From: Macrobrachium rosenbergii
Lineage: Eukaryota > Arthropoda > Malacostraca > Decapoda > Palaemonidae
Length of the DNA stretch: 64,000 nucleotides
Reading direction: 5' to 3'
Assembly: GCF_040412425.1 (NCBI RefSeq)
Contig: NC_089792.1
Coordinates: forward strand, 22,139,861-22,203,860
The notes below the pieces were generated by a model. It made no database searches. It saw nothing but the letters and a program-made list of their open reading frames with translations, and had not been told where the DNA came from. This document shows, in pieces, positions 35,242 through 47,491 of this stretch (positions are counted from its first letter, which is position 1; each line of letters begins with the position of its first letter). The translations under genes were made by a program, and so were the position numbers.

Positions 35242-36676
35242 GTATCACTTACATTGAAGTCAATAACACACACATTCTTCTTCCCTTTATTTTTATTTTA
35301 TACAGTTCTAATTTTTTACTGTGTTTTCTCATTTTTTATTTGTACAACCCAAAAGTTAAGCTCAATCGTGTGCATAGGGTACTTCAGCATGTACATACTC
35401 CTTCGCTTTGGCTGGTGGCGAGACTTTGAAGTTGTAAACAGCCCATCGTGTCGCCAACATTTACAAATTCGCATTATAAATATTTTTACTTAGAGATGAA
35501 ATATCAACAGTGATAAAATATTCACTCATACACAGTTTGTATCTCGTGTATGGTAATAGAATATGGTAACAACTGGTAAAGAAAACTGCTGTATAAAAAT
35601 ACATTATTGGTCATGAAACTGTGGTAGGCTGTGGGTAAACACAGGTCGGTTACCGGCGTACCACATTGTGCCATGTACGATAGAGAGAGAAAAATACGGG
35701 GTTGCATTTTTTTCCAAAGTGTATTTTTGCAGTACATTTTGTTACAAATATGGCGGTAAAGGTGGATAATTGTCTTTTGCATAAATTTTCAGTTTAAAGT
35801 GTGATGGAGGTTGTTTATAAGCATATGGAGAGTTTACGGTTATGTGGTATTAACAAGGTTAGGCGAGGAAGGGTGCGGAGTTGCCCTTGAACACCCTTGA
35901 ACAGGCCCTTATTCGGATTTCGCCATTATCTGGTGGGCCTTTGGCTCTATTAATCCGGATAATTGAAGGGTTACTTGTGTATTTGGAGTGCCAAACACCA
36001 GCATTTCATCACTTATTCTATAGGGTTTTGTAATATTTACAATTTCTTATGGAATATGAATTTTGTCAGATTTTATCATGATAACGAAAGGTGTATTCTG
36101 AATTAAAATTGTTTCACCCAATTTCCCCTTAAGCCGAAAATTGAACTGATAACGCTACATCTTGTAAATGTAGTAAACGGAGCCATATCTCAGAATCGCA
36201 ATCGACCCTCGTCAATAAAGTGCCCGAGAGTAGCGTCTTAGAACGTTTCAGGAGATGGATCTCCTCTGGGCCACTTGAAGTGTAATTAAGACTCATTTAA
36301 TTGCTTGTTGCTCGAGTAGCATCAGCGACGACGTTGTTCGCTGGCATAAAATTTCAGTATTAATGAGATGCAGATTTTTTTTTGTATAGGGATTGTATTC
36401 CTGAAGTTTTTAGATAAAATTAATATATCAGATTAAAGCAATGAACGGAAAAGATTCAAGTCTTTATCCGGTGGGATTTTGCATTTACGTTCTTCAAATG
36501 GAAATAAACAAAATTGTTTATATGTATTGAACGCTGTGTGCTGGTGCTTGAAATGGCTGATGTGGAAGTTTGCTGTTCAGTGAATTATTCTTGCAGTATA
36601 CATGCATCTATTCATATAACTTTTGTATGTATTAAGAAGTAGGTCTCATGTGAAAAGTTAAAGCGAGCCTTAGTTC
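35242..36676. other. Non-coding stretch
   Basis: Starts with the second copy of the duplicated flank described for 35,117. The rest shows no gene. Confidence 0.45.
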
Positions 36677-36949
36677 TTCATTGGAGGGTGGGTTGAGCTC
36701 TTGGCTAGCACGCTGTTGGCCCAGCGTTCGACTCTCCGACCGGCCAATGAAGAACTGGAGGAATTTATTTGTGGTGATAGAAATTCATTTCTCGTATTGA
36801 TGTGGTTCGGATTCCACAATAAGCTGTAGGACCCGTTGCTAGGTAACCAGTTGGTTCTTAGCCACGTAAAATAAATCTAATCCTTCGGGCCAGCCCTAGG
36901 AGAGCTGTTAAGCGGCTCAGTAATCTGGTTAAACTAAGATATACTTAAC
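36677..36949 (+). repeat. tRNA-headed SINE, near full length
   Basis: The body ('gatagaaattcatttctcgt', 'gtggttcggattccacaata', 'ccttcgggccagccctagga') matches the 17.5 kb copy in opposite orientation. The head is more diverged: the B box reads 'gttcgactc'. Ends at 'taaactaagatatact'. Confidence 0.9.
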
Positions 36950-39060
36950 TTTAAAGCGAGCCTAAGTATTTTTGTAAGTGGCTAACCCTTCAGTTTCCTA
37001 AATCTCGGTGTTAGAGGATCCAGTTCCCGTTTATACAAAAATATCAAGCCTAAACATGTATCCACTTGTGCGCCCAGCACCTCATGAATTAGACGGGGAA
37101 ACTAGAAAGTCCTAAAAATGACACCAAAAAAGTTTCTGGCTTCAGGAGATTTCCATAAGCTTGTTTTAATTAGCTTCATTCATTCCTTTCTTCCTGAATA
37201 TGTTGTATTTATTCCATTTCATTGTTTACGAAAAACAAGCCTGATCATTATCCTTCTCAAAATATTTTACCTTCCCGCTACAGATGAAAACTGTGCATGC
37301 AGCACAAAATTCTCTCTGTAATCCTTAACATAAAAGGTATGATTTGAATTAATAATCATTCTAATGAGTATCAGCCTGACTGACTTACAGTGTTTTACCG
37401 TAATGAAATAAACCAGACTTATTTTCTTTCATGAGCATTGCCACATATCGCTTGCCTTTCATCATTATAAATGAAAATGGAATAGAGTGGCAGTCAGTAT
37501 TTTCCTATTTATTTTTATTTCTTTTGACGGATTTTTTCTTTCTCAGAAATAAGCTGGTAGAATTTAGTATTTTGAAACAAAGATTCCATAAATGATAACT
37601 AAGTAAAGTAACTATCGGTTACATAATGGGTCAAGTTCAATAATAATAATAATAAAATGACAGTAATTTAAGATACCAAGGTAAGGTCATTCTAAATACT
37701 TAGAGAAGATTCAGTTGACCATCGTTTCTATTCATGGGGAGAATGAGCATACGAATACCAACGTCGTTATATTACTCCTCTGATCGTTATTGTTATTAGC
37801 TTAGTTGTGTTTATTAATGTATGGTTTGTATAAACTTCCGATCTGTGTTATGACCCCATTTGAAAGCTTACCAAGGAATAAAAAAAAGATTTAAGAATAT
37901 AATTGAGAATGTATTTTAATCATAAATACATTTGATTTTAGCTTGTGCAGCCATTATAGAAAACATCCAAATACAAGAATAGTATTCAGCGGGAGTATAT
38001 TAATGCAATATAAATGGTACCACTATTTGTTTCTCACAATTTAACCCAATTTTAACCAGAGATATTGGTGTTATACCTTCAAAGGAGTATCTGTCTTTGA
38101 ACTCGAGTGAAGAAAGGCTTCATTTAAAAATGTTTAACTCTCGCATACCTTACGTTAATTTATGAATCTACTGGAGTGTTTTTAAAATGAATTAAAAGAA
38201 CAGCAATCCATTATTTATCGTGGGAATAAAGGGAACAACATTGTTTTTCTATTACACTGAACGGCACAGGGTCCAGAATTATATTGTCAATCACTGTTTT
38301 CCCTTTCCGATTGTTGTTAGTATCTTAAGTATAAAGGAATGAAATTGTGTTGGATAAAATGGAAACTTATAGGTTTTTTTTTTTTCTTATAAAGGCCTTT
38401 GTAATGTGATACCCGAAAATAACTTATTTAAAAAGTAAATTAATAGATGGATGTTTATTTACGTATAAAGATCTTTGTAATGAGATTTCATGTGATCTCT
38501 TATTTATAATAATGACTAAATAAAAAAAAAAATAAGTGGATGAATATCTTTTTTTATGGCTTAAGGAAGATGATTCCTCATGCCTCGAGATATGGTTTTT
38601 ATTATGAACATAGGGGAATGAAGACGTGATTATATCATGGGATAAAGTACCTACCCGTTTGGAGGACGATTTAGCTCTATCTCCACGATTATTTTAGCGC
38701 AAACAGGGAGACAAAGAAAGCTGTTAGAACATCGGGTTTGATGTCTTTCATTGGTTAAGTCTACAATTACAGAAAAGGTCCGAGAGAAGAATCGGTAACA
38801 AATGAATGCTAGGAGGAATTGATCTATCGCAACTGATTATTAATGGAGAATTGAAGACGAGTCATCGAGAGAAACATCTTGTATAAAAGCATCGCACAAA
38901 AGGTGAAACGTAGAGGTAATTAGCTAGCAGCAACAAATAATCATGGAAGTAGCTTGATCAGAAAACTAAACTGTTTTCAGAAGCTGTAGGTTGGGTGAAA
39001 AAAACTAGGAAAGGTGGTTTTTTGGAGATGATTTGAATGATCCCAAGCTTAAGCAATAAG
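36950..39060. other. AT-rich non-coding stretch
   Basis: No supportable feature was seen. Confidence 0.5.
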
Positions 39061-39082
39061 TTTTTTCCACATGCTCCTCCAG

Positions 39083-39247
39083 GAAAGCTCTCAGAAATGC
39101 CTGGCCAGAAAGGATTCTTGGGAACTGAGTATTGAAAAGGACGTGGTGTCACTGACACAGAAAAGGAAATATGTAGCAACTCCTCTGGCCGGATGCCAGA
39201 TAGAAGTCAGAATTATTCTGGCTATTCAGGAAGCAACTAAATTGCGT
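39083..39247 (+). CDS. Candidate 55-codon internal exon
   Basis: A reading frame of exactly 55 codons lies between 'ctcctccag|' and '|gtaagtc', both good splice-site matches, with phase 0 at each end. It reads ESSQKCLARKDSWELSIEK and so on, a mixed composition unlike the AT-rich neighbours. The protein is not recognised. The opposite strand is also open (38,958-39,179), and the pyrimidine tract before the AG is short, so a chance or repeat-derived frame is quite possible. Confidence 0.22.
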
Positions 39248-39417
39248 GTAAGTCTAAGTAATTATTACATTATATTTAACGCACGCGAAATATTCATTCT
39301 TGTTTGGACTTCGTTATATAAGATAGAAGACTGTATTATCCAGTTGTGGAATATCAAATGTCGAAATTATTTTGATTAAACGCACAGGATATTAATAGAA
39401 CGAAGCAGCAATGAAAT

Positions 39418-39418
39418 T

Positions 39419-39481
<63 letters not shown>

Positions 39482-39494
39482 GTATATATATATA
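39418..39494. repeat. (AT)n microsatellite
   Basis: (AT)n of about 70 bp. Confidence 0.96.
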
Positions 39495-39866
39495 ATGTGT
39501 GTAAGACTTCAAAAATACTATTATCTTTATATCTCTACGTCAATTAATTCTCTCTGGCTTTGTTACAAGAAGAACGTGGGTGTATTGCGCTCTAAAATTA
39601 GTGAAAATATATTTCGTTTTCCTTTTCTGTATTAAATTTCTGAATCAAATATTCAATATTCCTTTGAGCGAGAAAAAAAAGTAGATTGACCATTTTCCAA
39701 TAGCTACAAAGCTTCTAAACTCTATCAACTTCAGCATTTGTCTTTCTTATTTAAAGCATGCTCTTTTTAAAAACAAAAGCAACTACTAAAGACGGCTGGA
39801 TTTTGTTCAGTGGGTGTTTTTTCTTTTTTAAATTACATCATGACAAATGTTGAAAAATTCATACAA

Positions 39867-39869
<3 letters not shown>

Positions 39870-39920
<51 letters not shown>
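39870..39920. repeat. (CT)n microsatellite
   Basis: Pure (CT)n of about 50 bp. Confidence 0.97.
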
Positions 39921-39922
<2 letters not shown>

Positions 39923-40315
39923 ATAAAAAGATAATTCCTTCAATATTAGTCTTCACTCACGTTTAAATTATATAAATTTTCACATTATGAAGTTTAAATC
40001 AGTTCGAGAAAAGTGTAGCGAATGATTTTTGCCCGGCAAGCGTTTTTAATATGCTTGGGTGTGGAAGGGGGAGGGTGGGGGCGAGGGCGGATATCTTAAA
40101 TATATACCCTTTCTTTTTTCAAGACACGTTTTCCATGCACGATTTATTTTTCACCCTTATTTATCGTTGGACTTATTTTTCATTCAGTGTGATTTTTTCA
40201 TCCAGTGTGTAGGTGAATAGCTGGTGCCAGCCAAAAAAAAAAAAATGCTTTTATGGGGCTTTTCATGTAAAAGTACACCTTCCCAGAAACTCCCTCTACT
40301 CTCTCCCTCTTTTTT
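39921..40315. other. Non-coding stretch
   Basis: G-rich block at 40,060-40,090 and a 13-A run near 40,234. No gene was recognised. Confidence 0.5.
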
Positions 40316-40508
<193 letters not shown>

Positions 40509-40639
40509 GTTTTTTTTTGACCTCAACATATTCAGGAAACCAGTCGTTATATACACAAACAAAAGCAGCTTCACATTGTCAGCGACCCTTTTTATAAAGA
40601 ACAAGGAAATACACACTCGAGGACTATAAATCCAAAAGG

Positions 40640-40870
40640 AATTGTCACCCAGTGTTTTGTGCCCGAAGAAGAGACGACTTCGAATAAGGTCAAATGCCAC
40701 ACCTCGCCAACTGGGCTTCGCCAGGCCCCCTTCGTCTGTGGCGTGGCGGTTTCGCCTTGGCTCAGTTGGCTGTCGTGTCGTCAGTTGATCGCCAGACTTT
40801 GGAGTGAGTAGACGCCGGTGTTATTCCTGGTCGAGCGTCAACGTGGACGAATCTCGCTTAACAATTCCAT
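40640..40870 (+). promoter_or_regulatory. CpG-dense block, candidate promoter / first exon
   Basis: Within this short stretch CpG recurs about twenty times, whereas the flanks are AT-rich and CpG-poor. Two 'tcagttg' sequences (40,762 and 40,781) fit the arthropod initiator consensus TCAGT. A 'gtgagt' donor-like site stands at 40,804. Together with the splice-bounded segment at 41,006 this could be the 5' end of a plus-strand gene. No TATA box or coding frame was found, so the call is tentative. Confidence 0.3.
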
Positions 40871-41005
40871 TGGCAAGAGATTTGTTTTACTCTTCATCTG
40901 TGGGTTGCATTTGCTCCTTACTCGACGTGCTGATATAACTATACAACTTGAAAACGTTTTGTAATTAATTTTTTTTTTTTTTTTTTCTTGCTCATTCCTT
41001 TGCAG

Positions 41006-41034
41006 AATTCTTGTCAGACTACTGCTTTTGTATG
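41006..41034 (+). other. Candidate 29-nt exon
   Basis: Preceded by a long T-rich tract and 'cattcctttgcag|', and followed by '|gtgagtaa', both close to consensus splice sites. The 29 nt end in 'tatg', so an ATG would be the last three bases of the exon, as in genes whose start codon is split off in a 5' leader exon. Transcription is unproven. Confidence 0.3.
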
Positions 41035-41229
41035 GTGAGTAAACATTATCAAACGATTAAATGATTATTAGATAAGAAATGTTTTTGCGTTTCTTATTAC
41101 CGAAAGTAGAGAAACAAGTCGATTGATTATATTTTATATGATTTAAACTCGAATTCTTAATGATTATATCAGATGGGTAGATGGTATTTGATAGAGATAA
41201 ACGGATAATGGGGACAGTTACCACAAATT

Positions 41230-41399
<170 letters not shown>

Positions 41400-41550
41400 T
41401 CAGCAAAGTGAGTAGTAGGGAAATGCATCGCTTAGCTCACATGTGCTAGGTCCTTAGATGGCTACTGACTTGCCCCTCCACTAGCCCACCCGGCTGTATG
41501 CGTGTAGCGGTGTATGTGGAGGCCAAGGAAGGTGAGCGGTTAGTACCCCC

Positions 41551-41760
41551 AACTTCTAAAGATTTGTTGAGAAATTTCGAGGCTGCAAAGATTAGTTGAG
41601 AAACTTCGAGGCTGCAAAGATTTGTTGAGAAAATTTGAGGCTGCAAAGATTTGTTGAGAAACTTCGAGGCTGCAAAGATTAGTCGAGAAACTTCGAGGCT
41701 GCAAAGATTTGTTGAGAAACTTCGAGGCTGCAAAGATTTGTTGAGAAACTTCGAGGCTGC
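41551..41760. repeat. 29-bp minisatellite, about seven units
   Basis: The unit 'ggctgcaaagatttgttg' plus 'agaaacttcga' starts at 41,581, 41,610, 41,639, 41,668, 41,697, 41,726 and 41,755, an exact 29-bp period. Units differ by one to three substitutions. Because 29 is not a multiple of 3, any translation cycles through three frames. Confidence 0.96.
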
Positions 41761-41810
41761 ACCCTATGGCATTGTTTTCAACAAAGTGAGGAAGGTCAAT
41801 GCATAAAGAT

Positions 41811-41812
<2 letters not shown>

Positions 41813-41890
<78 letters not shown>

Positions 41891-41914
41891 ATATATATAT
41901 ATATATATATATAT
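41813..41914. repeat. (AT)n microsatellite left of a SINE
   Basis: (AT)n with one C. Directly abuts the SINE at 41,915. Confidence 0.97.
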
Positions 41915-42284
<370 letters not shown>

Positions 42285-42904
42285 GCAGTGTATGTGTGAT
42301 ATTGCTGGATGTCTAAAGGTACATTGAAATTTGATTATTCCGCTTATATATCGGCAAACTATTTCTTACTCTTCTGGAACCCAGTAATAAGCTTTTGAAT
42401 TGTATTGTAAGAATGCATAGCATATTTATTTGCTTTGTGGTTTTATTATTTCTGTAAATGGACGTATTTCTTAGCATAGAATTTAAACAAATCAAAATTA
42501 TAGGTTTGATAGCGTACTTTAACTTGAAAGCCTTTCCTATCAGATTCATCCTTGTATCCTTTTGAGTAAAACTTTAGTTACATAATCACTAAGCAACTGA
42601 ATGTATTCTGCCTGTACATACTCTTAACATTGCGTTTACACGGTGAATGACTTGGTTTTGAATTTATTCTTACTGTTTTGGTTATTTATTCGGTCATGTT
42701 GTTAAATTATACATTTTCTATTATATGCCATTCTGTTGAGCTTCAGTCATTATTCATCTTTTGCCATAAAAGTTTAGCTACATCACCTCCAGTGGTTATT
42801 TCAGTTCAGATTGTACTACTCATTACAAACTCCTGTTCATCCAGATTTTTTTTGTACCATAGTGTTAGCTGGTCATTATCTGTGCCATCCCTTTAAGTAA
42901 TCGT
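42285..42904. other. AT-rich non-coding stretch
   Basis: No supportable feature was seen. Confidence 0.5.
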
Positions 42905-43187
42905 TTAATTTAAAAGCTGGTAATTGTTTTCTTAAAGGAAACCAGGAAAATGACAAAAATTTTTGGGGAGGAGATTATAAATAGAGTAAATTAAATATAA
43001 CTTCAATATATAAAAATATACCCACAGAATGATCGAAAAGTATTGAATAGTTTTCGGTCATTCTGTGGGTATGTTTTCATATATTGAAGTTATATTTAAT
43101 TTACTCTTTTATAATCTCCTCCCCCAGAAATATTTGTCATATTCCTGGTTTCCTTTAAGTAAACAAAATACCAACTTTTAAATTAAA
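42905..43187. mobile_element. 283-bp hairpin element (foldback/MITE-like)
   Basis: The left arm (42,905-43,039) and right arm (43,051-43,187) are reverse complements over about 135 bp with few mismatches, around an 11-base loop. Paired blocks include 'aaaggaaaccagg' with 'cctggtttccttt', 'ataacttcaatatat' with 'atatattgaagttat', and 'acccacagaatga' with 'tcattctgtgggt'. No protein is encoded. An RNA copy would fold into a long, nearly perfect stem. Confidence 0.9.
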
Positions 43188-43223
43188 AGATTTATCATTG
43201 AATTCCATATACTTTTGAATCAA

Positions 43224-43227
<4 letters not shown>

Positions 43228-43298
<71 letters not shown>

Positions 43299-43311
43299 GA
43301 AAGAGAGAGAT
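43228..43311. repeat. (GA)n microsatellite
   Basis: (GA)n of about 65 bp plus an interrupted tail. Confidence 0.97.
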
Positions 43312-43589
43312 CGAGCTTTTTTTTTGCGTTGAAACAAATACAAGATGCCAGTTCCTCTTGCTGGGAGGACCCCAGCCATAATGTCTAAGAGATACGACCA
43401 CAGCCGCAGCTTCAACGGGAACCTCGTGAAAAGAACAGGGCGAAATATCCCATCCTTAAAGTCTAAAAGGAACAGGGAAAAGGGGAGACGTGAATTAAAC
43501 CACTGGAGGTGAAACCAAAAGTGGAAACTCAGTCACAGTTGAAGTGAGGACCGTCTGTGTCAAAATTTAAGAGACTCTGACAGGGAAGA

Positions 43590-43922
43590 AGTTTTAGTTT
43601 TCTGTAAAAGAAAACTCTTGAGATGGCTATTTGTGTGTCCGTCCGCACTTCTTCTGTCCGCCTTCAGGTCCTAAAAACTACTAAGGCTAGAGGGCTGCAA
43701 ATTGTTATGTTGATCATCCACCCGTCAATCATCAAATATCAAATTGCAGCCCACTAGCCTCAGTAATTTTTTATTTCATTTAAGGTTAAAGGTAGCCATG
43801 ATCGTGCGTCTGGCACCGCTATAGGTGCCAACAACACAGGCCACCACCTGGCCGTGCCTGAGAGTTTCATACAGCATTATACGCTCTACAGAAAACTCGT
43901 TCGGCGCATTTTTTACTTGTTT
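43590..43922 (+). repeat. Dispersed repeat with short inverted ends
   Basis: Begins at 'gttttctgtaaaagaaaact' and ends near 'ctacagaaaactcgttcggc'; the ends share 'ttttctgta/tacagaaaa' as an inverted pair. Inside, 'actaaggctagagggctgca' and 'tgcagcccactagcctcagt' are an internal inverted pair. From memory this is a very abundant shrimp/decapod repeat; recall only. No coding capacity is claimed for the 80-codon minus-strand frame across it. Confidence 0.65.
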
Positions 43923-44674
<752 letters not shown>

Positions 44675-45110
44675 TATATATCCCAAAAAATATATGGTAC
44701 CTCAAAGAGAGTATGACAAATGGCATAAGAATAGAAAGTCTGGAATTAATGGGTTACAACGAGGATCATACAAACTTGGAACTCAACAAGACACAGAGAG
44801 AACAGAAGACTGTGATAACTCGAGTAGACTTGTGTAGAGATCATAGTTATAAGTGGTAGTTAGAAATGGTACAATAATAAGTAGTACAATTGAAGAGCAA
44901 AGAACTACATTGAGGAAATACGCTTTGCCTTAACAGAATGGGTAGAAAAGGCAACGAAAGAGCGGAAAGGATTAGAAATAAAAAAAGTGTAAACAGACTC
45001 AAAGGTAGAAAGGACGACAGTACAAGTGAGAGTCAGAGTAAATCTGAGTGTAGAGAACGCTTATATATGGAAAGATTAGGAGTCAGGTTGATGGAAGTTG
45101 TGCGTGTTTG

Positions 45111-45112
45111 TT

Positions 45113-45180
<68 letters not shown>
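45111..45180. repeat. (TG)n-(GA)n microsatellite
   Basis: Short (TG)n, then (GA)n of about 54 bp. It leads into the 90-bp minisatellite. Confidence 0.96.
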
Positions 45181-45183
<3 letters not shown>

Positions 45184-45458
45184 TGAATAGGATGCATGAA
45201 ATGAGAAAGAGTGATGATGTAGGCCAAGGACAACAACACTGTGTTTCTTTAGGATTCTGAGAGAGAGAGAATAATAATAAATGGCATGTATGAAATGAGA
45301 AAGAGTGGTCGAGCTGGTCCAAGGACAACGAAGTGTTATTTAGTCTTCTGAAAGAGAGTGAGAGAAACAATAAATGGGTTGTTCGAAATGAGAAAGATTG
45401 GTGGAATGAGCCAAGGACACCGTAGTGAGAGTTTCTTAGGACTCTTGAGAGAGAGGGA

Positions 45459-45460
<2 letters not shown>
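45181..45460 (+). repeat. GA-rich minisatellite, about 90-bp unit, left part
   Basis: Units start near 45,181, 45,260, 45,350 and 45,446. Each carries a GA tract, 'aataaatgg.atg', 'gaaatgagaaaga' and 'ccaaggac'. The series stops at the retrotransposon end and resumes at 48,395, so the element split the array. Confidence 0.85.

Positions 45461-45509
<49 letters not shown>
45461..45509 (-). repeat. (AAT)n, 3' tail of the retrotransposon
   Basis: About 16 AAT units. On the minus strand the element ends 'caaataaagctt' followed by (ATT)n, so an AATAAA signal sits a few bases before a trinucleotide tail. CR1/L2-like elements often end in such simple repeats. Part of the tract may belong to the target, since neighbouring minisatellite units also contain 'aataataat'. 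Confidence 0.8.
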
Positions 45510-45793
45510 GCTTTATTTGCAGTATTTACATAGGCTATTCTGTACCTTACATGGATAAAATGTATTTCGATGCAAGAGTTACATTTTATACTGCTTACAA
45601 TTTACTGTATACAACAAACCTGAATGAACATCTTAAAAATGCAAAACGAAACGTAGCCCTGTAATACACAGTGTAGTAGTATGTATAATATTATTTGCAT
45701 GTGTAAATTAAGCATCACTTTGGTTTAGAAAGTTGTATATACTCCTGTCGTTACAAGTATGGAAATGCAGTGATATTACAGTATAAAGAGTAA

Positions 45794-46150
45794 TCAACCT
45801 ACAGGCAAAATGTGTTTCTTTAACGCTGATTTGAAAGAATTGATATTAACTATTGTTTTTATACCTGTTGGTAGCTTATTCCAAGTCAAAGGACCCTGTA
45901 CGGCGAACGATCTTTTACCCAGCTCGGTATTTGACCTTGGTACGTAAAGGTCGTTGCTATTTCTTGTTGTTCTGTCACTTCTAAATCTCACTGATGTTTG
46001 AGGAAAAATCCATGGTGGTAATAAATTATTTAATATTTTATAAACTAGTAGACATAAGTCGTACTGTATTCTTTGTTCTATATTTAGCCACTCTAATTTC
46101 CTTAAAATCGGGGTTACATGATCGTATTTCTTTGCCTTCCCATCAGTCAC
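45794..46150 (-). pseudogene. C-terminal domain of the non-LTR reverse transcriptase protein
   Basis: A 118-codon frame with 'LEWLNIEQRIQYDLCLLVYK', then 'LPPW', 'LYVPRSNTELGKRSFAV', 'GPLTWNKLP' and 'FKSALKKHIL'. This is the conserved tail of CR1/L2-like and related non-LTR polyproteins, and the stop lies at the family's usual position. Its N-terminal neighbour (46,147-46,359) is in another frame. Confidence 0.85.
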
Positions 46151-46359
46151 TGCCGCAAAGTTTTGGAGTTTTGTATTCGATGTTGTTGTTGTTTAGACGT
46201 AGTGCCCCATACCTTCAAACTGTAGTTTATTCTGCTTAACGCGAGAGATTGAACGACCGTTTTACGCATTTCATCATCAAATCTGTCTTTTATTATGTTC
46301 AGGTAAATTAGTGTTCCGTTCACTTTCCTACTGACTTCATTTATGAGCATCAAAAGCAT
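46147..46359 (-). pseudogene. Thumb/connection segment of the non-LTR reverse transcriptase
   Basis: A 70-codon frame with 'LALSRINYSLKVWGTTSKQQ', matching the 'alvlSRldY....wg' stretch that follows the polymerase core. It joins the C-terminal domain after a one-base-type frame change. Confidence 0.75.
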
Positions 46360-46449
46360 GTACTGATCGAAGTAAACTTTTAGGTTTTATACATGGTCAC
46401 TTTTTCCAATAGCATAGCCATTAAAATTTATGACTATATTATCAGGAAT

Positions 46450-47332
46450 TTAAGAAATGTATTGCCTCGAGCCAAGGAAAATATATTGAGTTTTAGATTC
46501 GTTTACATTTAATCCGTTGGCTTGGAAACAGTATTTAGCATTTTCTAAGATACTCTCCGCTCTTGATATTAACATATGTAATTTTCCTATGGTTCCGGTG
46601 ATTAGGATTTGACTGTCATCTGCATACTGTATTAAAAAACAATCCTGTAATGAAGTAGACATGTCACTGATATAAATTAAGAAAAGAAATGGTCCTAATA
46701 TTGATCCTTGCGGGACTCCAAATTGTACTGGTTTATTCTTACTGACATATTGATTTTCCAAATAAAAAACAATCCTGTAATGAAGTAGACATGTCACTGA
46801 TATAAATTAAGAAAAGAAATGGTCCTAATATTGATCCTTTCGGGACTCCAAATTGTACTGGTTTATTCTTACTGACAGATTGATTTTCGAAATAATTTTT
46901 GAACCAAAACGGGTCGATTTTTAGTTGTATACATTTACTAAGTAGGACATCATGGCTAATGCTATTAAATGCTTTAGAGAGATCCAGCAATATAAGAAGA
47001 GAGATCTTTTTTTTCGTCTATGTTACTAATTTTTTTCTGCGATCTTCATCAGTACATTTTCGGTTGTTAGATGTGGTCTAAAACCATGTTGGGTTTGTGA
47101 TGATAAAATATTTTCTTCAAGATTTTCTTTAAGATAAATTATTTTCTTCAAGGAGTATGTTTTCTAGTATCTTAGATAACACTGGTAGAAGTGATATAGG
47201 CCGATAATTTCCGACTGCATCTGGGTTACCGTTCTTGAAAAGTGATGTTACATGAGATAGTTTCCCATCGGCGGGGTATAAACCGGTTACAATGGAGGTG
47301 TTTACTATAACGGTTAGGTAACAACTTATCAC
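46450..47332 (-). pseudogene. Reverse transcriptase core of the non-LTR element, split by a duplication
   Basis: Motifs in order on the minus strand: 'NYRPISLLPVLSKILE' (fingers, within 47,129-47,332); 'LDLSKAFNSISHDVLLSKC' (motif A, within 46,739-46,990); 'FGVPKGSILGPFLFLIYISD' (motif B); then after the duplicated block a second 'FGVPQGSILGPFLF'; 'YADD' (motif C, 46,615-46,626); and 'GLNVNESKTQYIFLG' (motif D). The catalytic Asp residues are still present, but they lie in two different frames because of the 130-bp duplication between motifs A and C. Confidence 0.9.
46633..46892 (-). repeat. 130-bp tandem duplication inside the reverse transcriptase
   Basis: Copy 1 spans 46,633-46,762 and copy 2 spans 46,763-46,892; I count three mismatches. 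The unit length leaves remainder 1 on division by 3, so the insertion shifts the frame and the upstream frame meets a stop soon after motif B. Confidence 0.93.
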
Positions 47333-47491
47333 GGGTAAGGAATCTCGTATGAAACGGAGAGTAAAGCCATCAGATTCAAACCCCTCGCTATCAAGGCAAC
47401 TGTATCTACGTCAACGGGTTGGGGCATGAAAAAGTTATTAGCGATACCTTGAGTTATAATAGTATGTAAATTGGCAGATTATTATTTGTAT

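Noticed and set aside
41551..41760. Regular 29-bp repeats, the length of many CRISPR direct repeats
   Set aside because: Units are head-to-tail with no spacers, and the surrounding DNA is plainly eukaryotic. It is a minisatellite.
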